Source: Mesostigma viride (Eukaryota > Streptophyta > Mesostigmatophyceae > Mesostigmatales > Mesostigmataceae). Taken from it: a DNA stretch of 64,000 bases. Of the stretch, positions 39,757-50,700 are shown in pieces. The position numbers and the translations under genes were made by a program. The first letter of the stretch is position 1, and each line of letters starts with the position of its first letter. The stretch covers positions 519,808 to 583,807 of the forward strand of contig RPFO01000130.1 of the NCBI GenBank assembly GCA_009746045.1, given 5' to 3'. Below the pieces are notes generated by a model. That model was given only the letters and a program-made list of their open reading frames with translations, was not told the DNA's origin and searched no databases.

Positions 39757-40800
39757 CATTCAGAACACCGCCGGCATCACCGCCCAGGCGGTGAGGGACA
39801 TCGCCACCAAGCCAGCCCCCGCTGGCCCAGGCGACGACGCCCCTCCCACCCAGACCTGGGCGGACCTGCTCAAGCACCACGCCACCTCGATCCACCACCT
39901 CCACCATCGCGGCACAGCTTAAACAACAAGCCCTCGACCTCCGCGAGGAGGCCGACCGCACCCAGCGCAGCCCACAACGTCATAGTCAAGAACTTCGACC
40001 AGCCGGCAGGTGAGGACTTGATCGACGACTCTTCTTACGGCATTTAAGCGCGACATTCTTGCCGCCATGCACATTACTGGTGAGCTGCGCATGTCGGCTG
40101 CTCGCCTCCCCCGCGCGCGGGGTAAGGCTGGCCAGGCACCCGTGCTCCTCACCTTTAAGTACATGGCGGACAAGGTGTTGTTTCTTAAAAACCGCAAGAA
40201 GCTCTCGAGGACTCACTTCACGCTGGACGACGACCTGACCCTGGCCCAGCAACAACGGAGACGCGAGCTATGGCCGACCTACCTCCAGATACGGCAAAGC
40301 GCAGCCTGGGGAAACCGGTATACTGGAGGGGGGACGTCATCCACGTCGACCACAAGCCTTGGCAGGCACCCCCAGTCAGACTAGGGAATATAGCAGTAGT
40401 GTAAATTAGTATAAGGCTTAGCCTACCACGCGGCCCCAGCGCATGTGCGCCCATAATGGCCATGGATGATGCATTAATGAATTTAGCCACGCCCTGCCTA
40501 TACTGGACCCCCCATGGATGCTGCATTAAGAATTAGCTCAGCCCTGCCTATACAGAGAGCCACTGTCTGATGAGAAGCCATGCCTAGCTTGTGTATAGCC
40601 ACGTTGATCTTCCCCCACCATGACAGGCTCCCCCTTCGCTGGGTATATAGCTTGATAGATCATGGGGGTGCAGGTGCCCTGGTGCACCCCGAGCAAGTGT
40701 CGTTTACATTCCCACCCTTGCAGGAAGTAGCTTAGAATGTATTAGAAGCCATATGCCCCTTCTCTGGGATATGTGGTACATTTACTCCCAACGGAGTTAT
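39757..40800 (+). mobile_element. ORF1-only LINE D1, 3' segment
   Basis: Starts with the second cattc (39757-39761). It completes ORF1 with the RRM-like region in broken frames (HNVIVKNFDQPAGE, ARGKAGQAPVLLTFKYMADK) and the C-terminal domain (DDDLTLAQQQRRRELWPTYL). The 3' UTR runs to a terminal hairpin at 40784-40797. No ORF2 follows in D1. Confidence 0.8.
40784..40797 (+). other. LINE 3'-terminal hairpin (D1)
   Basis: ACTCC-CAAC-GGAGT, perfect 5-bp stem and 4-nt loop. Equivalents with matched base changes occur at the ends of D2, D3, D4 and LINE-G copies. Confidence 0.75.
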
Positions 40801-40821
40801 GCATGTTCCTAATTAATATAG

Positions 40822-42873
40822 CTCTACACCTTCATGTCCGCGAGTACATCGCCCACCTCAAGGACCAGCACGGCAAGTACGCCTGGACCCGCCTGCGTCA
40901 CGCCCAACGGCCCGCCGGCGGCGCGCAGCCGCCGCCGCGGACGCTCTCTGGCTCACCGCAGCAGCAGCTCGACCAGTGGTATTCCTCCCAGTCCCGGCTG
41001 CTCGGCGCCCCCCCGCCGCCTCCGCCGCTTGGCCCTCTGGCGGCCGCACGCCTGGCAGTAGCGCCTGCGGCCGTCCCTGCGCCGCCCACGCCGCCCGCGG
41101 CTGAGCAGGACTACACGTACCCAGCCCTGACGGAACCCCTGCCCGACCCCAACGAGCTACCGCCCGGCCGTTCACCGAGCTCGCCGCTGAGCACCGCCGC
41201 CAAGCAACTCCGCTTCTACGCCGCAGTTGGACCTGACCAGCTCCCAGCCCCGGTGATTAAGCTGACGGCGCTCACGGGGTTCCTGCTCGACGTCTGCAAC
41301 CGGCTCCTGCTTGCCGACGCGCCGCCGATTCCTGAGTGGCAGCACAGCTACCGTATTATGCTGTACAAAAACAAAGGTTCCCCTGACGACCCCGCCAACT
41401 ATACAGAGGAGTCTGTATCCAGAGCGCCGCACTCAAGTTGTTCATGCGCATGATCCTCAACCGCCTTCGTTCTGCTCTCGACTGTCACCTTGGGGAAAGT
41501 CAAATGGGCTTCCGTCCTGGGCGCAACACCGTCATGGCCATCTTCGTCGCGCGTCGCCTCTTCGAGGAAATCGCTCTCCTGCAACCTGGTGAGTTTCCCG
41601 CCATCCTGATCTTCGTCGACTTCATCAAGGCTTTTGATTCTGTCCTCTGGGACGCTCTATATGGGCTGCCAGTACTTGCTCGCGCTCGTGTCCCCACTCC
41701 GGCCTGATTACCGTCATCCGCACGCTGTATGAGGGGTCGACCACTTCGGTGCACACTCAACACGGCATTACCCCGCCATGCCCACTGCAGACCAGCGTCT
41801 GGCAGGGTTGCGTCCTGTCGCCGTACCTGTTTATTATTGTAGTGGATTATGTTATGCGCCAGGCACGTGCTCGCTTTGCTAGCATTGCAGGCCGTGCCCC
41901 CGGCCCAGCGATCACGAACGAGCCTGGAGAAGGGGGGCCGACTAAGAAGCAGAATTTACTAGCTGACCTCATTTATGCCGACGACATCACGCTCATCGAG
42001 AAGCCGGAGTCTGCCCAACTTTGGCTGGACTGCCTGGAGCTCGAGGCTCGGGCGGTTGGTCTAGAAATCAGCCCCAAAACGGAGGCCCTGGCCCTCGGCA
42101 TGGCAGGGCCCCCACCCACACTCCGCCTCTTAGACGACACCGAGGTCCCCTACCCTACTTCAGGCCGCTTCAAGCTGCTCGGCAGTTGGCTTCCCGACTG
42201 CGAGGACGATATGACGACACGGATCGGCATGGCGTGGGCGCACATCCATGACCACCGCTGCTGGTGGAGCAACCCCGAACTACCCCGGATCGTCAAGCGT
42301 GACCTCTTCAACAAGGTCATCATTCTGACGATCCTGACCTGCGGCGCCGAGACCTGGACACTGACGCAGGAGCTCGAGCAACGACTCGACGGCGCCGTCA
42401 CCAAGATGCTGCGCGAGGCCCTTAATATTCCCTTTGGCTTGCACATTAGTAATGAGGATTTGTACGCTGATTTGACCTATGTCAGTTCCCACATTATTAG
42501 GCACAGGCGCCTGGGCCTAGCCGGGCACCTGGCCCGCACAGATCAGGTAGATACATCAGATAGACTAGCTGGCACCAAGCCCGCCCAGCCTGGGCGTTAT
42601 GTCCTCACCTGGCGTGCCCCCGGCCGCGCGCGCCACCCTTGGACTTTTCGTGATAGACTCGGCATTGGCATGTGCTACACTGGACGTGACGGGCTCACAC
42701 CCGGGCAGCCTCCTGGTTTGTCTGTAATATGGAGGCAGATGGTGCGCAAGGATAGATGGCAAGTAGTGATGAAGGAGACCACCCCCAAGCCTGTGGGGGC
42801 TCCGCGTGTGACCAAGTATGGCATTCATAGCGATTTGGGCCGCGGTGCCCACACCCCTGTAACTAGGACCTAG
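40822..42873 (+). pseudogene. LINE-H ORF2 reverse transcriptase
   Basis: Frames: 40773-41453, then 41438-41707, then 41749-42873. RT motifs: QMGFRPGRNTVMAIFVARRL, motif A FVDFIKAFDSVLWDAL, motif B SVWQGCVLSPYLFI and motif C LIYADDITLIEK (about 41968-42005). The C-terminus has RRLGLAGHLARTDQ, like the R-x-x-GH-x-x-R segment of RTE-type LINEs, and ends in a conserved stretch (PPGLSVIWRQMVRKDRW, PVGAPRVTKYGIHS). Breaks near 41405 and 41710. No endonuclease is left because of 5' truncation. Confidence 0.8.
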
Positions 42874-42924
42874 ATAGCTTACTCAATTCCATCCCATGTT
42901 CCCCTCCCACTGAGGACTTATGCT

Positions 42925-42943
42925 CACGTGACGCAGTCACGTG
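42925..42943 (+). other. LINE-H 3'-terminal palindrome
   Basis: CACGTGACGCAGTCACGTG, an 8-bp stem with 3-nt loop. Also at 52333-52351 and 53831-53849; a variant with a compensated pair (CACGTAAC...GTTACGTG) lies at about 60571-60591. Confidence 0.75.
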
Positions 42944-42967
42944 TCCGTATTAATTAATTAATTAATA

Positions 42968-43132
42968 GCTCTACACGTAAGCCAGCCATAATTTCAATGC
43001 ACAAGGCTACACATTTCCATCTCCATTCATCATCCTGAACAACTCGAAAACGCGGACAAGATAACGGCAGGCTCGAGCTACCATGGTCCGGATTCTCCCG
43101 ATTTCTGGCCTGCGCTGGTTGTCTCCTTGATA
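42968..43132 (+). repeat. Dispersed repeat K, copy 1
   Basis: About 165 bp, starting gctctacacgtaagccagcc and ending gtctccttgata. Other copies: 52570-52824 (longer), 63646-63917 (minus strand) and a partial one at 47456-47530. Possibly a SINE or the 5' part of a LINE; no coding potential seen. Confidence 0.7.
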
Positions 43133-43139
43133 TTAATTA

Positions 43140-44458
43140 ATTAATTAGGAACATCACTCCGTTGGGAGTCAATGTAGCACATATCCCTGAGAAGGGGCAT
43201 ATGGCTTTTAATACATCCTAGGCTACTTCATGTAAGGGTGGGAATGTAAGCTACCCTTGCTCTATGTGCACCAGGGCACCGGCACCACCATGCTGTCTCA
43301 GGTTCAACCCGCCTAAGGGGGGGATCCTGGCACGGGGGAGGAAGATCATCATGGCTATACAAGGGCTAGGGCAGGGCTTCTCGACAGAGAGCATCTCTCT
43401 GCATAGGCATAGCATGGCTAAATTCTTAATGCAACATCCATGGGGGTCCCATTATAGACATAGCGTGGCTAAATGTTGAAGGCATCATCCATGGGGGCCA
43501 TTATGGGCGCACATGCGCGGGGGCCACATGCTAGGCTAAGCCTTACTAATCTACACTAATGGTATATATATTCCTAGTCTGAGGTGGCAGGAGGGGGCTG
43601 CCAGGGCTTGTGGTCAACGTGGATGACCGCCCCCCTCCAGTATATACCGGCTTCCCCCTTGCGCTCTGCCGGAGCTAAAGGTAGGTCGGCCATAGCTTGC
43701 GTCGCCGCTGTTGCTGGGCCAGGGTCAAGTCGTCGTCGTCCAGCGTGAAGCGAGTCTCCGAGAGCTTCTTGCGGCATTTAAGGAACTCCAGCTTGTCCGC
43801 CATGTACTTAAAGGTGAGGAGCACGGGTGCCGGGCCAGCCTTTCCCCGCGCGCGGGGGAGGCGGACAGCCGACATGTCCAGCTCACCAGTGAGTAACATG
43901 GGGGCAAAAATGGCGCGCTTAAATGCCTCAAGAAGGCTCGTGGAGGTCTCACCTGCCGGCTGGTCGAAGTGCTTGACGATGACATTGTGGCTGCGCCGGG
44001 CGATGTCGGCTTCCTCGCGAAGGTCGAGGGCTTGTTGCTTGAGTTGTGCCGAGATGGTGGAGGTGGTGGAGGTGGTGTGCTGCTTAAGCAAGTCCGCCCA
44101 GGTGGAGGGAGCATCGCCGGCCGGGCCAGCAGGCGCCGGCTGGGCGGCGATGTCCTTCACCGCCTGGGCGGTGAGGCCGGCGGTGTCATGCAAGCTCTCA
44201 AGGGCGTTGGCGGTGGCTTGAAGGCGTTGGTCGAGGTCGAGGAGCTGGGCTTTGATGTCGGCAGTGGAGGCGGAAACGGCAGTGGAGGTGGCGGTGAGGT
44301 GAGGAAGTTCAGCAGCCAGCGGGCCACCCATTGCTGCGACGTCAGCAGCAAGGGGGGTCACGTGCTGCTGAAAGGCTTCCATGAGGATGGAACGGAGGGT
44401 GGGGGTGCGGAGATGGATGGAGCCCAGATCTCGCCGTCAGAGCGCTGGAGAAGACTCC
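43140..44458 (-). mobile_element. ORF1-only LINE copy D2 (5'-truncated)
   Basis: On the minus strand it reads ORF1 from EAFQQHVTPLAADV (44382) through the coiled coil, RRM and C-terminal domain to a stop at 43675, then 3' UTR with an internal hairpin (about 43388-43404) and the terminal hairpin at 43156-43169. Inverted relative to D3. Confidence 0.85.
43675..44382 (-). CDS. LINE D2 ORF1 protein (N-terminally truncated)
   Basis: 235 codons, one frame. It has a coiled-coil-prone Thr/Ser/Ala-rich region (DIKAQLLDLDQRLQATANAL), then an RRM-like domain (SHNVIVKHFDQPAGETS, ARGKAGPAPVLLTFKYMADK) and a C-terminal domain (TLAQQQRRRKLWPTYL). The layout matches L1-type ORF1p, an RNA-binding chaperone that coats LINE RNA. 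The ORF ends near the LWPTYL box, earlier than D3. Confidence 0.75.
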   Translation of the reverse strand: MEAFQQHVTPLAADVAAMGGPLAAELPHLTATSTAVSASTADIKAQLLDLDQRLQATANALESLHDTAGLTAQAVKDIAAQPAPAGPAGDAPSTWADLLKQHTTSTTSTISAQLKQQALDLREEADIARRSHNVIVKHFDQPAGETSTSLLEAFKRAIFAPMLLTGELDMSAVRLPRARGKAGPAPVLLTFKYMADKLEFLKCRKKLSETRFTLDDDDLTLAQQQRRRKLWPTYL

Positions 44459-44874
44459 TTGATATGCTTCCCATATAATTAGGCACAGGCGCAAGCCTGG
44501 GCCTAGCCGGGCACAGATCAGGTCGACACTATGGATATTATAGGTCAGTAGGCACCAAGCCGGCCCAACCTGGGCGTTTCGTTCTCACATGGCGTGCCCC
44601 GGGCCGAGCGCTCCCGGGGCGCCACTCGGCCGTGGATTTTCCGGGATAGACTATGCATGGATGTGTGTTACCCATGCACGTCGCAATTGGCTCACGCCAG
44701 GGCAGCCCCCTGGCATGTCTGTAATCTGGAGGCAGATGGTTCGCAGGGATAGGTGGCAGGTAGTAATGAAGGAGACCACCCCCAAGCCAGTGGGGGCTCC
44801 GCGTGTGACCAAGTATGGCATTCACAGTGATTCGGGCCGTGGTGCCCACAACCCCGTAACTAGGTCTTAGATAG
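44459..44874 (+). mobile_element. LINE-H fragment H2
   Basis: Last ~130 codons of ORF2 in two or more frames (PPGMSVIWRQMVRRDRW, PVGAPRVTKYGIHSDSG) ending in a TAG at about 44868. The usual 3' UTR is replaced directly by the (CCCAT)n array. Confidence 0.75.
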
Positions 44875-45033
44875 CCATCCCATCCCATCCCATCCCATCC
44901 CATCCCATCCCATCCCATCCCATCCCATCCCATCCCATCCCATCCCATCCCATCCCATCCCATCCCATCCCATCCCATCCCATCCCATCCCATCCCATCC
45001 CATCCCATCCCATCCCATCCCATCCCATCCCAT
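44875..45033 (+). repeat. (CATCC)n microsatellite, about 32 copies
   Basis: Pure pentanucleotide array, fused to the end of LINE-H2 just after its stop codon. Confidence 0.97.
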
Positions 45034-45193
45034 ACGTGGATATCAGTGACGAATTCCGGCCACGAGGTAGCCATGGCTGTCGGGGCTCATAACTTTCACG
45101 TTTGAGCACCGAATTTAGCCGTGAATATCACAATCGCTTCGTCTTTCTAAGACGCACATGCTGATATAATTTTTTGACGCTATTACGCAATAT

Positions 45194-46573
45194 ATGGCGA
45201 ATAAACGCGCCTCGACGCAACGCAGCCTGGCGGCTGCGCTCGGCAATGAAAATACGTCTGCAGCTCAGGCTGCAGCTCCGCCATCAGGTCCGGCAGGCAG
45301 CGGCGACACTAGTCGTGCACTGGTGGTCGTCCAGCAACCTCCCGGGCTTAACGCCTCGCCATCTGCATCGCCTGACCCCAAGCGCACCCGCTCAGCCGAC
45401 AAAACAGGAGGGTCCTCCCGCCCCTCAGAACCGAGCTTTCGGCAACTGCCTTTCATGGTCACTGATTACGACTGGACCAACCCGTCTCCGACCGATGCTA
45501 TGAGATGCATCTTCTTCGGGGACTACGCTTCGCTTTACGACCTGTGCCTCCATCTCCACGAGAACAATCGCCTCATCCTCCCGGACGGCCGCCTCTGGCG
45601 ACACCTCACCCTGCTGCCCGGGTGCAAGCGCCCCGAACTCCAGCACGCCATCCTCAACTCCCTTCTCAAGCGCTCCGACGGCGAGATCTGGGCTCCATCC
45701 ATCTCCGCCCCCACACTCCGTTCCATCCTGACGGAAGCCTTTCAGCAGCACGTGACCCCCCTTGCTGCCGACATTTCAGCAATCGGCGGCACGCTGACTG
45801 CTGAACTTCCTCACATTTCCACCGCCGCCGCCTCCACCTCCACCGCCGTTTCCGCCTTCACTGCCGACATCAAAGCCCAGCTCCTCGACCTCGACCAACG
45901 CCTTCAAGCCACCGCCACCGCCCTTGAGAGCTTGCATGACACCGCCGGCCTCACCGCCCAAGCGGTGCAGGAAATCGCTGCCCAGCCGGCACCTGCTGGC
46001 CCGGCCAGTGATGTTCCCTCCACCTGGGCGGACTTGCTTAAGCATCACACCACCTCCACCACCTCCACCCTCGCGGCACAACTCAAGCAACAAGCCCTCG
46101 ACCTTCGCGAGGCGGCCGAGCTCGACAAGCGCAGCCACAATGTCATCGTCAAGCACTTCGACCAGCCGGCAGGTGAGACCTCCACGAGTCTCCTTGAGGC
46201 AGTTAAGCGCGCCATTCTTGCCCCCATGTTACTCACTGGTGAGCTGGACATGTCGGTTGTCCGCCTCCCCCGCGCGCGGGGGAAGGCTGGCCCGGCACCC
46301 GTGCTCCTCACCTTTAAGTACATGACGGACAAGCTGGCGTTCCTTAAATGCCGCAAGAAGCTCTCGGAGACTCGCTTCACGCTGGACGACGACTTGACCT
46401 TGGCCCAGCAACAGCGGCGACGCGAGCTATGGCCGACCTACCTTCAGCTCCGGCAGCGTGCAGGGGGGAAGCCGGTATATACTGGAGGGGGGCGGTCATC
46501 CACGTTGACCACAAGCCCTGGCAGGCCCCTCCTGCCACTCCAGGCTAGGGAATATACCAGTAGTGTAGATTAG
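45194..46573 (+). CDS. LINE D3 ORF1 protein (coiled coil, RRM, C-terminal domain)
   Basis: 459 codons from ATG 45194 (MANKRASTQRSLAAALG). Residues 1-90 are Ala/Ser/Pro-rich. Residues 90-185 form a conserved globular part with no recognised fold (DAMRCIFFGDYASLYDLCLH). Residues 190-310 are a likely coiled coil. An RRM-like domain spans about 315-385 (SHNVIVKHFDQ, APVLLTFKYMTDKLAFL), and a C-terminal domain about 386-440 (LDDDLTLAQQQRRRELWPTY, GGKPVYTGGG). RRM plus this C-terminal domain is typical of L1-type ORF1p, which binds LINE RNA in trimers. The frame is intact, so the protein could be made. Confidence 0.8.
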   Translation: MANKRASTQRSLAAALGNENTSAAQAAAPPSGPAGSGDTSRALVVVQQPPGLNASPSASPDPKRTRSADKTGGSSRPSEPSFRQLPFMVTDYDWTNPSPTDAMRCIFFGDYASLYDLCLHLHENNRLILPDGRLWRHLTLLPGCKRPELQHAILNSLLKRSDGEIWAPSISAPTLRSILTEAFQQHVTPLAADISAIGGTLTAELPHISTAAASTSTAVSAFTADIKAQLLDLDQRLQATATALESLHDTAGLTAQAVQEIAAQPAPAGPASDVPSTWADLLKHHTTSTTSTLAAQLKQQALDLREAAELDKRSHNVIVKHFDQPAGETSTSLLEAVKRAILAPMLLTGELDMSVVRLPRARGKAGPAPVLLTFKYMTDKLAFLKCRKKLSETRFTLDDDLTLAQQQRRRELWPTYLQLRQRAGGKPVYTGGGRSSTLTTSPGRPLLPLQAREYTSSVD

Positions 46574-46994
46574 ATAGGCTTAGCCTTGCAAGTGGCCCAC
46601 GCGCATGTGCGCCCATAATGGCCCCCATGGATGATGCTTTCAGTATCTAGCCGCGCCCAGCCTACAATGGGACCTCCCATGGATGATGCATTAAGAATTT
46701 AGCCATGCGATGCCTATGCAGGGAGTTACTCTCTGCTGAGATGCCATGTGTACACCAGCTATAGCCTAGCCACATACCCTCCACCCCATATGTCATGCAG
46801 GCCTTCTAGGCCCTCTCCTCAAGCCCCCCCTGGGTGCCTGTGCTTGTTAAGGAGGCATGAACCATCATGGCGGTGCAGGTGCACCTTGTGCACCCAGAGC
46901 AGGTGACAGTTGTACATCCTCCACCTGCAGGTTGTAGCCCTGATTGTATTACAAACCCATAGATGCCCCTTTCTCAGGGCTATGTGTTACATAT

Positions 46995-47008
46995 GCTCCC
47001 AACGGAGC
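46995..47008 (+). other. LINE 3'-terminal hairpin (D3)
   Basis: GCTCC-CAAC-GGAGC. The outer pair is G-C here, A-T in D1, D2 and D4, and T-A in LINE-G1. Confidence 0.75.
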
Positions 47009-47043
47009 TATGATTTTAATTAATTAATTAATTAATTAATTAA

Positions 47044-47273
47044 TCCCATCCCATCCCATCCCATCCCATCCCATCCCATCCCATCCCATCCCATCCCATC
47101 CCATCCCATCCCATCCCATCCCATCCCATCCCATCCCATCCCATCCCATCCCATCCCATCCCATCCCATCCCATCCCATCCCATCCCATCCCATCCCATC
47201 CCATCCCATCCCATCCCATCCCATCCCATCCCATCCCATCCCATCCCATCCCATCCCATCCCACCCCACCCCA
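47044..47273 (+). repeat. (CCCAT)n microsatellite, about 45 copies
   Basis: Pure array that follows the TTAA-repeat tail of D3 directly; the last units read CCCAC. Confidence 0.97.
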
Positions 47274-49620
47274 CTCTACTGTACTGAAGAATTATGTCAC
47301 GTAACGCTGTTAAATGAGTTAATTAATTTATTAATGGTACTAACAGGTACTTGTCAAGGGGCATGCAGGGCCCTGGTTGACACGATTGCGCCCGTGGCAG
47401 GTGATGCGCACCTTTTCTACCAGAGAAGGCTTGTTAAACGCAGATAGAATAATTGCCGACAGGCACGAGCTACGATCGCCGGTCCGGATTCTCCATATTC
47501 TGGCCTGCACTGGTTGTTTCGTTGATAATGCAAGTTTCTTGAAACCATCAACAGAGACACGAACAGAGGCATAAAGAGAGGCATAAAGTATGTCATGCAA
47601 TGACTGCACCGGCCAGTGGGGCCACCGCATGTCACGCGGTACATGGCGCACAGTTCAGGGGGGCCGCGGCCCATTGATCGTTGTAGTTTATGTAAGAAGC
47701 CGGGTTCTCGATTCACTCCACTCATCCCCATATAGTCAGCCCTCCGTTCTGAGGATGTATGCCACACGCTAAAGTTGGTCTCTCACCTACTGAAAAGCCG
47801 TGTCCACAGATGTATGCATGACAGGGGCGCTTCATGATGATGTGTATAGACCACCTCTCTTTAATTATGAGTCTAAAGAACTCCAGAGGCCTGCTCCGAG
47901 GAAAGACGGAAGAGTGGAATACAATTATAGCACAAGTCCTTGCCACTGCAGGCCTCAGTACTGGTTGTCTCATCACTATGAACCTGACTGGCAAGATGCC
48001 TGCACATGTTTTGCTTGACGCAGAATAGTAAAGGCAGTAAGCACTAAGATACCATGAGCCAACAATACTCGGCAGCTGAATGGGAGGTAAAATCAAATGC
48101 ATGTCTTTCATCCACATTCCACAGCCACACAATAAATGCTGCTGCTCCTCCTCCTCCTCCTCCTCCTCCTCCTCCTCCTCCTTCTCCTCCTCCTCCTCCT
48201 CCAAATCTTCATATTATCCAGGGTCGATTCAGGGCATGCAATCACCTGTTCTATCTCATATGAAGCATTGCAAGGTACCCTCAAGCGAAGAGGCACATCC
48301 TGCAACGTCTATGTTCAGCACATTATAAACGGGCACATTCTGCAGTGAGCCATGCAGTGACCAAAGACAGCAAGCAAGGGCAGATAGCAGCTTGCGACCT
48401 TCAACAAGGGGGGGGGGGGGGACAGCTTCCAAACATACGGAAACGTGCTTCACGGCCGTACCCTTTTGAGCCAAATAGAGCAATAAGCCGCATCGCATGC
48501 TATCAGCCAGTCAAAGAAGCAACGTGCCGCTATATTGTCGACAGTATGTGCACGGGATACTTCCTGACGGACCTGCAAGATTTGCAGAAAGTAGACCAGA
48601 ACCCGTCCGGAGCATGAATGATAAACTTGGTGGCACTCGAGGTCATGCGAGCATACCAACGTTAGCTACTTAACCGTGCTTTTGCGATGATTCCTTACGC
48701 TGGCACCATTTTGGCATTTCCTTGCAACGCATGCGCCTGAAATGACCGTCTTTTTCCATGGCAATGCCGCCTAGAGCATCTAGCAAAGCTTAAACTTTGC
48801 GTCGAGTGACGTCATGCGCCTGACTGCGTGGAAGTGCATAGCCAGACTAAGGCGTGCACGGCGTGTTTCCGTTGCGAAGGAGGGCACGTCCATGGGGCCA
48901 GCAGTTCCGGCAACTGGCATGGCTGCTTGGCCTATTTTCAGAGCAAGCACTCGAACAACGGGTCGTGGCAATCACCGAGGACACCTGGAATTCTAATTGC
49001 AAATGACCCCCCTCACGCGCAACAGAGGTGGAATTGCGATCCCCACGCGCCCCGGCGGAATCGTGCAAAGTATGCGTTTGAGTGTGTATCCGCTGAATCT
49101 TTCCAGCGGTTTGGGTGTCCTATAATGCCGTATCCATTCGGAAAAAGATACGGATTCGTCGTGCCTTTCGACATGTAATGTCTCATTCTGTGGCCCCGAG
49201 CGCATCGGGAACTTTCACGACGCTCTCGGCTCATTTTTTTGCTTGCCACGTGTGGCCCTTGTCGTCATGAAAATCAATAATCCAGCCCGTATCCAGCTGG
49301 TGAGCAATCTTCGTCTCGGTGTGCCAACAGCCGCAGCAGCCTTTGCTTGCCACGTGTCCAAGTCAGTGCCATGTTTCGTTTGTGGACCACGACAGGCAGC
49401 CACACGTGAAATTGGCGCGTGAACGTGCTGATGCCACCAGCCAAGTTCAGCGTCAGCCGAGGTGCGTGGTCCCCACTGGCGACATGTGTGCGCCGCGCCA
49501 ACTGGCTGGCACGGTCACAGGCCAGATGACTTGGCGACGTCACCGAGCACCACGAGAGACGTAATAAATTTTCGTGAGGCGGACGACAACCGCCTCACGC
49601 CCACCAGACGTCAGTCCGAG
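47274..49620. other. Low-repeat region without a confident gene
   Basis: Contains a partial repeat K (47456-47530), a (TCC)n tract (48147-48200) and a G run (48410-48421). Short open frames exist (for example 48828-49178, plus, Cys-rich) but show no recognised domain. It may hold upstream exons or regulatory DNA of the gene at 49889. Confidence 0.4.
48147..48200. repeat. (TCC)n trinucleotide repeat
   Basis: About 18 copies of cct/tcc with one interruption (cttctcc). Confidence 0.9.
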
Positions 49621-49888
49621 CAGTATTTAATTTCTCGCTCCTTCGGCGTTTCACCATCGCAAGCTACCGTTCCTTGCCCAGTGCATACCTGCTCTATCAA
49701 CTTAGAAGACCAGGCATTCCTGCTTTCTGAAGTCATCCTTCAACAGTGGTTCCCTCAATTAGAAAACGGTAGCTAAGTGATCAATTTATCGCCGAATTTG
49801 GCGCAAGGACAAGAAACTCTGGCAACCCAGCATATTCCCAGGGCTTGTCTTTTTGAAGGTATTACATAGCCATAAAAGATAGGCAACC
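49621..49888 (+). promoter_or_regulatory. Possible promoter and 5' UTR of host gene
   Basis: A TATA-like tatttaat (49624-49631) lies about 260 bp before the ATG. No other motif is claimed. Confidence 0.3.
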
Positions 49889-50392
49889 ATGTTGGTTTAT
49901 AGTGTAGCTGCTTCCTCCCGTGCTGCCACAGTGGCTATCGCCAGTGGTCCTGAGCCTCGTCAATTCGCAAGGTCTAATTCCTCAGGCCAGCAACCAGGCA
50001 GGAGCACCCACGGAGTGCTTGCCCGGGTGCAATCCGGGGAACTGGAGGCTACCCCTAGCCACGTCGGGTTCCATCCTTCCTACACCTCTGAAAGGCAGCC
50101 GCTGACTATGAGCCGACAGGACGCTGAGGACAATCGCACCGTCCGTCGGACTACCAGTGGCCGCGAACTGTCCTTTGCAGCGAGCCGGCACGCTGAAGAC
50201 GTCCCCACGTTTAGGCGTTCGATCAGCGGTGAGCTAGCCCATGGAATTAGCAGGGATAACGCCCGCGGCAGCTCTGCTTCCCCCTCAGCTGGCTGCGCCT
50301 GCGCCGGGTGCGAGGGGCGGGGTCGCTGCGGCTCCGTCGCCGCTGCACCGCCCCGGCGCCGGAGGAGATCTACCAAGTGCGACGTCAAGAAG
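49889..50392 (+). CDS. Candidate host gene, exon 1 (plastid LHC/ELIP-like protein?)
   Basis: 168 codons from ATG 49889 (MLVYSVAASSRAATVA) to a splice donor GTGCGCGTG at 50393. The N-terminus is Ala/Ser/Arg-rich and poor in acids, compatible with a plastid transit peptide. A short phrase recurs three times: RQFARSNSSG, VRRTTSGRELS and FRRSISGELAHG. A Cys-rich stretch (CACAGCEGRGRC) precedes a basic tail. Splicing to 50701 keeps frame (phase 0). Without splicing the frame runs to 50503 with low-quality residues, which supports the intron. Confidence 0.5.
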
Positions 50393-50700
50393 GTGCGCGT
50401 GCGGTGTGTCCTGCGAAGCGACTCTGTTTTCTTGTTCCTTGCTGTAACACCTGTGTGGTTTGCATTTAAGAGTAGCTGTCCTAAGTTTTGGTTTCGCCCA
50501 TGATCCTCTTTCACAAATTCGCCAGCATTCGACCTGACCAGCGCCCGCAAACGCTCTGTGTTGGACACTGTCGCCCCCTCCATGCCCAACACGATGTCTT
50601 CTGTATCATGTCCCCTTCCTCCCTCCCCTGCCCCCCTACCCTGCATTCCTTCCTTGCACCTATCACCCACACTCCCCCGGGCCCCCATCCCCGCCCCCAG
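50393..50700 (+). other. Predicted intron of host gene
   Basis: 308 bp, GTGCGCGTG donor, pyrimidine-rich tract and CCCCCAG acceptor, as common in chlorophyte introns. Predicted from frame and motifs only. Confidence 0.5.

Larger units (their letters stand above)
40801..42966 (+). mobile_element. LINE-H copy H1 (5'-truncated, ORF2)
   Basis: Starts within ORF2 after the endonuclease region and ends with a 3' UTR that contains ccatcccatg (42889-42898), the palindrome at 42925-42943 and a (TTAA)n tail. Fragments of the same family are at 44459-44874, 52318-52360, 53008-53870, 53871-54030 and 55109-55165. Confidence 0.85.
45040..47043 (+). mobile_element. ORF1-only LINE copy D3, best-preserved copy
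   Basis: 5' UTR (about 45050-45193), complete ORF1 (45194-46573), 3' UTR with internal hairpin (about 46715-46735) and terminal hairpin GCTCC-CAAC-GGAGC (46995-47008), then a (TTAA)n tail. No ORF2 between ORF1 and the 3' end. Shared with D1, D2 and D4. Confidence 0.85.

Noticed and set aside
48080-48348. Poly-Leu, poly-Ser or poly-Pro ORFs at the (TCC)n tract
   Set aside because: They are translations of the trinucleotide repeat.
48828-49178. 116-codon Cys-containing ORF as a zinc-finger gene
   Set aside because: Cys and His spacing fits no known finger and there is no support from neighbours.
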